A stretch of DNA of 12,756 nt from CAZEHS01 sp964511875 (GTDB lineage: Bacteria; Bacillota; Clostridia; Peptostreptococcales; Acidaminobacteraceae), in assembly GCA_964511875.1 (NCBI GenBank), contig CAZEHS010000087.1:1-12756 (forward strand), written 5' to 3'. The notes under the pieces are model-generated. The model had not been told where the DNA came from. It ran no database searches and worked only from the letters and a program-made list of their open reading frames with translations. Positions 8,522 through 12,756 of this stretch are shown piece by piece. Within the stretch, counting starts at the first letter, position 1, and the number at the start of each line of letters is the position of its first letter. A program made the position numbers and the translations under genes.

Positions 8522-9142
8522 ATGACAGTTCAGCTTGATAATATGAACAGCATGGTTCTGGATGTCCTGAAGGAAATCGGGAACATCGGAGCCGGAAACG
8601 CCGCCACCGCACTGGCTAAAATGATCAACAAGAAAGTGGATATGAAGGTTCCCAAGGTAACCGTCATGGACGTGCAGAATGTACCGGAACTTCTAGGCGG
8701 TGAAGAAGTTGAAGTCTGTGGGATATTCTTCAAACTGGAAGGCGACCTGGATGGCAGCATCATGTTCATACTTACTTTGGAGGCTGCTAAGACGCTTATA
8801 CGTCTTATGATGCCAGGTATGGATACAGGGACGATTGATGAGTTTGCTGAATCCGCACTTAAAGAAATAGGAAATATCCTGGCGGGGTCATACATTTCAT
8901 CCTTATCAGGTCTGACAAGTCTGAATATTAAAATATCCATACCTTCATTGGCCGTGGATATGGCAGGAGCCATTTTAAGCGTACCGGCAGTTCACTTCGG
9001 GCTTGTTGGTGATAAGATTCTGATCATACAGAATGAATTCATCGAATGCCAGGAGAATGAGTCAGTGGAAGGGTACTTTTTCCTGATTCCGGAAGTGGAT
9101 TCCTATGATACGCTATTGAGAAGCATAGGGATCGAGATATGA
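8522..9142 (+). CDS. cheC: CheY-P phosphatase CheC
   Basis: CheC removes phosphate from CheY-P and also binds CheD, linking adaptation to kinase output. The 206-residue protein has the internal two-fold repeat of the CheC/CheX/FliY family. Both copies of the catalytic signature (D/S)xxxExxN are intact: D14-E18-N21 in DVLKEIGN and S111-E115-N118 in SALKEIGN. This supports an active phosphatase rather than a degenerate copy. D146 in AVDMAGA lies where the CheD-contacting region of the family is expected; that point is inference. FliY family members carry extra N-terminal CheY-binding and C-terminal FliN-like regions, which are absent, so CheC is the right name. The ribosome site GAGGAG (8508-8513) overlaps the cheW stop codon. 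The gene end overlaps cheD by four bases. Confidence 0.96.
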   Translation: MTVQLDNMNSMVLDVLKEIGNIGAGNAATALAKMINKKVDMKVPKVTVMDVQNVPELLGGEEVEVCGIFFKLEGDLDGSIMFILTLEAAKTLIRLMMPGMDTGTIDEFAESALKEIGNILAGSYISSLSGLTSLNIKISIPSLAVDMAGAILSVPAVHFGLVGDKILIIQNEFIECQENESVEGYFFLIPEVDSYDTLLRSIGIEI

Positions 9143-9624
9143 TTGAATTAATCAAGGTGGGGATGGCCGATTTGAAATCGGTCAGACATCCCGGTGGTTT
9201 GACAACGCTCGGGTTAGGCTCCTGCGTAGGCGTTTGTCTATACGATCCGGTGACGAAGATTACAGGAATGGCACATGTGATGCTGCCATCCAGCAAGGCA
9301 ATCAAGAATAACAGCAACGAGGCCAAGTTTGCTGATACGGCAATAGTGAAACTGATTGAAGAGATGAAGGCCTTAGGCGCCAGCAAAAGCCGTCTTGTCT
9401 GTAAAATGGCTGGCGGAGCTCAGATGTTTGCCTTCTCAGGACAAAATGATATGATGAAGATAGGCGAGCGCAATGCTGTTGCTGTCAGGGAAATGCTGAA
9501 AACATTCGGGATTCCCGTACTGGCAGATGATACAGGTGGAAACTTCGGACGGTCAATTGAGTTTTATTCTGAAAACGGGAAATTGTTGATAAAAACCATC
9601 GGGCATGGCACAAAAACCCTTTGA
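9139..9624 (+). CDS. cheD: Chemoreceptor glutamine deamidase CheD
   Basis: CheD deamidates specific glutamines on chemoreceptors and increases receptor ability to activate CheA. CheC competes for it. The 161-residue length fits the family. The papain-like catalytic residues are in place: C29 in LGLGSCVGVCLYDP, H46 in GMAHVMLP and T23 just before. Their spacing (T-6-C-17-H) equals that of the characterised Thermotoga enzyme. A later conserved block is KMAGGAQMF (89-97). The start overlaps cheC through ATGA, so CheC and CheD synthesis is probably coupled, in keeping with their direct binding. Thirty-three bases separate it from sigD, the largest gap between genes inside this window. Confidence 0.97.
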   Translation: MIELIKVGMADLKSVRHPGGLTTLGLGSCVGVCLYDPVTKITGMAHVMLPSSKAIKNNSNEAKFADTAIVKLIEEMKALGASKSRLVCKMAGGAQMFAFSGQNDMMKIGERNAVAVREMLKTFGIPVLADDTGGNFGRSIEFYSENGKLLIKTIGHGTKTL

Positions 9625-9657
9625 TACTACAAATGCAACTGAAAGGGAGACTGAACT

Positions 9658-10398
9658 ATGGCCACCAGTGATTTGTGGGTCCGATACAAGGAACACCATG
9701 ACCGGTCTGCCAAGGATGCACTGATCCTGCACTATGTGGAACTGGTGAAAATCGTATCTGGCAGACTTTATATCAATTACCACGCCCATGTGGAATACGA
9801 AGACCTGGTAAGTTATGGGATTCTTGGGTTGATTGACGCGATAGAAAAATTCGATCCTGACAAAAATGTAAAATTTGAAACCTATGCGAATTTCAGGATC
9901 CGTGGCGCTGTGATCGATCAGCTCCGCAGTCTGGATTGGATCCCACGAAGCATGAGGCACAAATTTCGACAAATGGAGGAATTGACGGAACGTCTTCAGG
10001 CAATCCACGGATCGGCTGTTGATGATACTCTCTTAGCTGAGGGGATGGGCATGTCGCCGGAAGAATTTTCAAAGCTGCTCTCAGAATTCACGGTTTTCAC
10101 GATGGTTTCTTTGGAGGAAAAGATTGAAGAAAACAGCAATTTCTCCGTTAAAAGTGACCACCTTGACGCTAATCCTGAGGCTTCTTATCTGGAGAATGAA
10201 ACGAAAAGCATACTTAGGGATCAGGTGGATACCTTACCCGAAAGGGAACGGATGATTGTTGATTATTACTACTATTCAGAATTGACATATAAGGAAATCG
10301 CAGTCATAATGGGAATTTCAGAATCAAGGATATCCCAGCTGCATACAAAAGCAATGATGCGTCTGAAATCAGGGCTTAACGCGGCAACCAATAACTGA
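9658..10398 (+). CDS. sigD: Flagellar sigma-28 factor SigD/FliA (WhiG family)
   Basis: This alternative sigma factor directs RNA polymerase to late flagellar, motility and chemotaxis promoters. The 246 residues show region 2 at about 20-95, including EDLVSYGILGLIDAIEKFDP (48-67), ETYANFRIRGAVIDQLR (74-90) and then the WIPRS motif (94-98) characteristic of the FliA/WhiG group. Region 3 spans about 98-160. Region 4 has LPERERMIVDYYYY (193-206) and a helix-turn-helix YKEIAVIMGISESRISQLH (211-229). Region 1.1 is absent, as expected for this group. AAGGGAG at 9643-9649 sits eight bases before the ATG. Its place near the 3' end of the long operon matches B. subtilis. Its anti-sigma factor FlgM is not in this window. 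Confidence 0.96.
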   Translation: MATSDLWVRYKEHHDRSAKDALILHYVELVKIVSGRLYINYHAHVEYEDLVSYGILGLIDAIEKFDPDKNVKFETYANFRIRGAVIDQLRSLDWIPRSMRHKFRQMEELTERLQAIHGSAVDDTLLAEGMGMSPEEFSKLLSEFTVFTMVSLEEKIEENSNFSVKSDHLDANPEASYLENETKSILRDQVDTLPERERMIVDYYYYSELTYKEIAVIMGISESRISQLHTKAMMRLKSGLNAATNN

Positions 10399-10407
10399 GA
10401 GAAGTAT

Positions 10408-10413
10408 GGGGGA
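10408..10413 (+). promoter_or_regulatory. Ribosome binding site that decides the fapA start
   Basis: GGGGGA lies seven bases before the ATG at 10421. The longer alternative start at 10406 overlaps this site and has only a weak purine stretch before it. I therefore use 10421, which removes five residues from the longest frame. Confidence 0.65.
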
Positions 10414-10420
10414 ATCACGG

Positions 10421-11833
10421 ATGAGCCAGCAGATGGACCCGCAAGGAGTCAGTCCTGCAAACGCAGATAAAGGATACGATATCTTGGTGAGTATAACCAA
10501 TGATTATTACAAAGCCTATATTTCCATCGAAATGCACAGGATGGACTGCACTGTTACGACTGAGGACATATTGGGCACCTTGAAAACAAAAAACATCAGT
10601 TACGGAATCGATATGAATGCGATTGAATCCATTGTTCAAAATCCAGGGCTCAGCAACAGTGTACTCATAGCCGTAGGCATTCCCCATGAAAATGGGAAAG
10701 ATGGAGAACTGACGTTTTATGTTGATAAGGAAACACATGTACAGCCAAGGATGCTCAGCGGCGGACGAGTTGATTTCAAGGATCTGGACACCTTCAAGAC
10801 TGCAGAGGCCGGAGATCTCCTTGTGACGCGTACCACCCCGACTCCGGGCAAAGACGGCATGACAGTTACTGCAAGGGAAATCAAAGCCAAGCCGGGAAAA
10901 CCCGTTAACTTCAAATATGGGAAAAACATCAGACTTTCTGAAGATGGCCTTCAGCTGATTGCAGACAAAAGCGGAAACATCCTCTTTGATGGTGAAAAGA
11001 TCAGCATCATCGAGGTTCTTGAATTAAGGAAAGATGTCGGGCCGGAAACCGGCAACATTCATTTTATGGGAAAAGTGGTCATATACGGTAATGTGCTTAC
11101 CGGATATGAGGTTGTCAGTGATTCTGACATCGAAATAAATGGAATTGTTGAATGCGCAAAAATCCATTGTAAGGGGAATTTGCTTATCAACGGCGGCGTG
11201 CAGGGAAATGATAATGCTGAACTTGAGGTTGAAGGCAACCTGAAAGCAAATTTCATGAATAATACCCATGCCCGCGTTGCAGGTGATATCAATTGCGATG
11301 CCATACTTCATTGCCATGTCACATGTGATGGGAGCATCATTGCGGATGGTAAAAAGGGAATGGTCGTCGGCGGTGATTTGAACGTCCGTAAAGAAATCCG
11401 TGCAAAAGTTCTGGGATCGGAAATGGGAACGCTTACAAAAATCCGATTGGGTGTAGACTCTAAGATAATGGATGAATTCAAAGAGGTTGCAGAACAGATC
11501 AAAGAAACCCAGGACAGCATCATGAAACTGACTCAGGCTCAGCGGATGATACGAAAGCAGCTGGAAACAGGTATAAGCGCTGAACTCAGTTCAATGCTGG
11601 AGAAGACCAATTCAACCCTGAAGCAGTCCAATGAAACCTTGCGTAATAAGCAGGATGCCCTTAAGGAACTGAATGCACTGATTGATCATCTGCGTGATTC
11701 CAGAGCAATGGCACAGATGATTTATCCCGGCGTCAAAATCCGAATAGGCAACAGCTTCTACAACGTAAAGGATGCGATGCAGGCTGTCCGCATTCAAAAG
11801 GATGAAGGTGAAATCCGGGTTGTTTCCTATTGA
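10421..11833 (+). CDS. FapA/DUF342 family protein (polymer-forming, flagellar assembly protein A-like)
   Basis: The 470-residue protein matches the FapA (former DUF342) family. The N-terminal ~170 residues are an alpha/beta region. Residues ~200-345 carry short repeated beta strands rich in Gly and Val (for example VVIYGNVLTGYEVVSDSDIE at 219-238), typical of a right-handed beta-helix as in bactofilin-like folds. A long charged helical segment (about 348-425) is probably a coiled coil. The C-terminal ~45 residues contain YPGVKIRIGN (435-444), typical of the family. No signal peptide or membrane segment is seen, so it is cytoplasmic. FapA in Vibrio affects flagellar assembly, but the molecular role in Firmicutes is not settled. 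It lies 22 bases after sigD, inside the motility operon, which supports a flagellum-linked role. The family is firm and the function inferred. Confidence 0.85.
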   Translation: MSQQMDPQGVSPANADKGYDILVSITNDYYKAYISIEMHRMDCTVTTEDILGTLKTKNISYGIDMNAIESIVQNPGLSNSVLIAVGIPHENGKDGELTFYVDKETHVQPRMLSGGRVDFKDLDTFKTAEAGDLLVTRTTPTPGKDGMTVTAREIKAKPGKPVNFKYGKNIRLSEDGLQLIADKSGNILFDGEKISIIEVLELRKDVGPETGNIHFMGKVVIYGNVLTGYEVVSDSDIEINGIVECAKIHCKGNLLINGGVQGNDNAELEVEGNLKANFMNNTHARVAGDINCDAILHCHVTCDGSIIADGKKGMVVGGDLNVRKEIRAKVLGSEMGTLTKIRLGVDSKIMDEFKEVAEQIKETQDSIMKLTQAQRMIRKQLETGISAELSSMLEKTNSTLKQSNETLRNKQDALKELNALIDHLRDSRAMAQMIYPGVKIRIGNSFYNVKDAMQAVRIQKDEGEIRVVSY

Positions 11834-11845
11834 GGAGATTCTGCC

Positions 11846-12160
11846 ATGGCGATCAGACCGATTGATATGCACGTCCTGCTGCCTAAACTTCACAAGAATG
11901 ATATGCTGAAACCCCATATTTCCAATAAGCAGATCAATGAACAGCAATTGATGGAAAATGTGAACAGGCAGGATGCTCAGGAGAAGATGAAAAAAGTAAA
12001 TGATTTTGACCAGAAAGAATCGCCCAGTGTACGTGAGGATGGCAAACGCGGCGCAGGGAGAGAAAAGTCCGGCAAAAAAGATGGGAAAGAACAAGAGAAA
12101 AAGAAGAATGAAGATGTAGGTATCGGATCAAAGCGCAATCATTTGGACATAAAGGTGTGA
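11846..12160 (+). CDS. Small charged hypothetical protein of the motility operon
   Basis: I do not recognise a named function. The protein has 104 residues and no membrane segment, signal peptide or cysteine. It has three zones. The N-terminus MAIRPIDMHVLLPK (1-14) is ordered-looking and hydrophobic/basic. The middle (about 25-95) is Gln/Asn-rich and then very rich in Lys, Glu and Gly, and is probably disordered. The end, NHLDIKV (98-104), is again hydrophobic. From memory, short proteins with similar IRPID-like openings and DIKV/DIRV-like endings occur at this place in other clostridial operons, but I cannot confirm this by search. Coding status is well supported: a strong GAGGAG site (11832-11837) eight bases before the ATG, a 12-base gap to the upstream gene and a 4-base gap to the next one. 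Confidence 0.75.
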   Translation: MAIRPIDMHVLLPKLHKNDMLKPHISNKQINEQQLMENVNRQDAQEKMKKVNDFDQKESPSVREDGKRGAGREKSGKKDGKEQEKKKNEDVGIGSKRNHLDIKV

Positions 12161-12164
12161 GCAT

Positions 12165-12677
12165 ATGCTAACAGGTTGGATCGCCGCTGTGATAGGGATT
12201 ATCATAGTGGTTTTTTCATTGAACAGTTTGATTCGCGAAATCAGAAAAGGCGGCATTCCTGATATGGAGGACCAGTCTTTCTCAGATACGTTCTATTCTC
12301 TCATGCAGCGTTCAGATCAATTCGGAGAAAATCTGGACGATATCAATCAAACCTTCTATGAAACCGTTGAGCGGTTGGAAAAAAGGATAGAAGTCCTTGA
12401 AAGAAAGGTACCTGCGACCTCCGAATATTCAAGATCCCTGCCTCAGAAAACAGAATCCGCTGCAGAGAGCAGGAAGGCAGAACCCGAGCTCCGTTCCCCA
12501 GAATCGAATTTCATGTCTGCACAGATCAGGAGACTGCTGAGCGAAGGTAAAGACAGCCAGCAGGTTGCCAGGGAACTGAATCTGGGAGTAGGTGAGGTGG
12601 AGCTCATTCGCAGGCTGAAGACAAATCAGCAGAACACATCCACTGCACCAATAAAATCCGATAAGTCTTCCCTTTAA
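12165..12677 (+). CDS. Membrane-anchored SwrB/YlxL-like (DUF6115-type) protein
   Basis: This 170-residue protein occupies the place of B. subtilis swrB (ylxL), between sigD and rpsB, and has the same plan and nearly the same length (167). Residues ~4-22 form one N-terminal membrane helix, followed by basic RxxRK, which predicts a cytoplasmic body. A coiled coil lies at about 58-82 (ETVERLEKRIEVLERK). A Ser/Glu/Pro-rich, probably disordered linker spans 83-116. A C-terminal helical domain at 118-152 contains IRRLLSEGKDSQQVARELNL and VGEVELIRRLK, which resembles a helix-turn-helix. SwrB promotes flagellar export-gate activation in B. subtilis; sharing that role is an inference from position and layout. 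The ATG has AAAGGTG (12151-12157) at good spacing, overlapping the previous stop region. Sequence similarity to SwrB itself needs a profile search. Confidence 0.75.
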   Translation: MLTGWIAAVIGIIIVVFSLNSLIREIRKGGIPDMEDQSFSDTFYSLMQRSDQFGENLDDINQTFYETVERLEKRIEVLERKVPATSEYSRSLPQKTESAAESRKAEPELRSPESNFMSAQIRRLLSEGKDSQQVARELNLGVGEVELIRRLKTNQQNTSTAPIKSDKSSL

Positions 12678-12682
12678 AATAC

Positions 12683-12711
12683 TTGTCAAAAAAATACCCC
12701 GATGGTATACT
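12683..12711 (+). promoter_or_regulatory. Sigma-A type promoter, probably for rpsB downstream
   Basis: TTGTCA (12683-12688) and TATACT (12706-12711) are separated by exactly 17 bases, and TGG just before the -10 gives an extended -10 (TGN). Each hexamer has one mismatch to consensus, TTGACA and TATAAT respectively. A run of seven A lies directly after the -35 box. The predicted transcription start is about 12717-12719. In Firmicutes this position is followed by rpsB (ribosomal protein S2), which needs strong constitutive expression. The target gene is outside the window and is inferred from conserved order. Confidence 0.85.
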
Positions 12712-12717
12712 ACTATA

Positions 12718-12756
12718 GGTGTTAAATACACACGACCCCAGACATTACAGGGAGTG
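12718..12756 (+). other. Start of 5' untranslated leader of the downstream gene (probably rpsB)
   Basis: These 39 bases follow the predicted transcription start and contain no recognised gene start. A short perfect inverted repeat GTGT-TAAAT-ACAC lies at 12719-12731, right at the predicted 5' end of the RNA; four pairs is too short to claim a regulatory structure. GGGAG at 12751-12755 could be a ribosome site if the ATG lies just past the window edge, but that cannot be seen. Confidence 0.4.

Noticed and set aside
12657..12664. TCCGATAA, close to the sigma-D -10 consensus (GCCGATAA)
   Set aside because: No TAAA-type -35 element is found 14-16 bases upstream, and the match lies in the last codons of the SwrB-like gene.
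12660..12687. Inverted repeat GATAAGT / ACTTGTC (seven pairs with one G-U) around the last stop codon
   Set aside because: It is AT-rich, has a 14-base loop and is followed by A residues rather than T, so it is not an intrinsic terminator. It overlaps the -35 box and is probably chance.
1..12756. Search by eye for mobile elements, CRISPR arrays, defence genes, tRNAs or a novel accessory system
   Set aside because: No transposase, terminal repeats, direct-repeat arrays or RNA genes are seen. Every gene fits a conserved motility operon.

Overview
This window is a continuous piece of a fla/che (flagellar and chemotaxis) operon, all on the + strand, from a Gram-positive bacterium of the Firmicutes and most likely the Clostridia. 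The evidence is the gene order flhB-flhA-flhF-flhG-(PilZ)-cheB-cheA-cheW-cheC-cheD-sigD-...-SwrB-like, followed by what looks like the rpsB promoter. Purine-rich, strong Shine-Dalgarno sites and the presence of CheC and CheD agree with this. The order matches the Bacillus subtilis fla/che operon, with three insertions more typical of Clostridia: a PilZ protein, a FapA/DUF342 protein and a small charged protein. Base composition is moderate and looks even throughout. I see no mobile elements, tRNAs, rRNAs, CRISPR arrays or pseudogenes.

Layout. Positions 1-29 hold the last codons of flhB. Positions 41-4139 carry flhA (export gate), flhF (SRP-type GTPase) and flhG (MinD-type ATPase), joined by 1- and 4-base overlaps. 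Positions 4161-4871 encode a YcgR-type PilZ protein, a probable c-di-GMP flagellar brake. Positions 4872-9624 are the chemotaxis block cheB, cheA, cheW, cheC and cheD. Positions 9658-10398 encode the flagellar sigma factor SigD/FliA. Positions 10421-12677 hold a FapA-like protein, a 104-residue protein of unknown function and a membrane-anchored SwrB/DUF6115-like protein. The last 80 bases contain no gene end or terminator that I can see, but do contain a near-consensus sigma-A promoter that probably drives rpsB outside the window.

How the genes work together. FlhA and FlhB form the cytoplasmic part of the flagellar type III export gate. FlhF and FlhG set flagellar position and number. The PilZ protein can link c-di-GMP to motor output. 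CheA and CheW form the receptor-coupled kinase core, CheB adapts receptors, and the CheC-CheD pair couples CheY-P dephosphorylation to receptor deamidation. CheY and CheR are not in the window and must be encoded elsewhere. SigD, near the 3' end of the transcript, turns on late flagellar genes.

Genes are packed with gaps of 0-33 bases and many starts overlap the previous stop, so the set is probably one transcript with translational coupling. I do not see an undescribed system here. The least understood parts are the 104-residue protein and the C-terminal domain of the SwrB-like protein.
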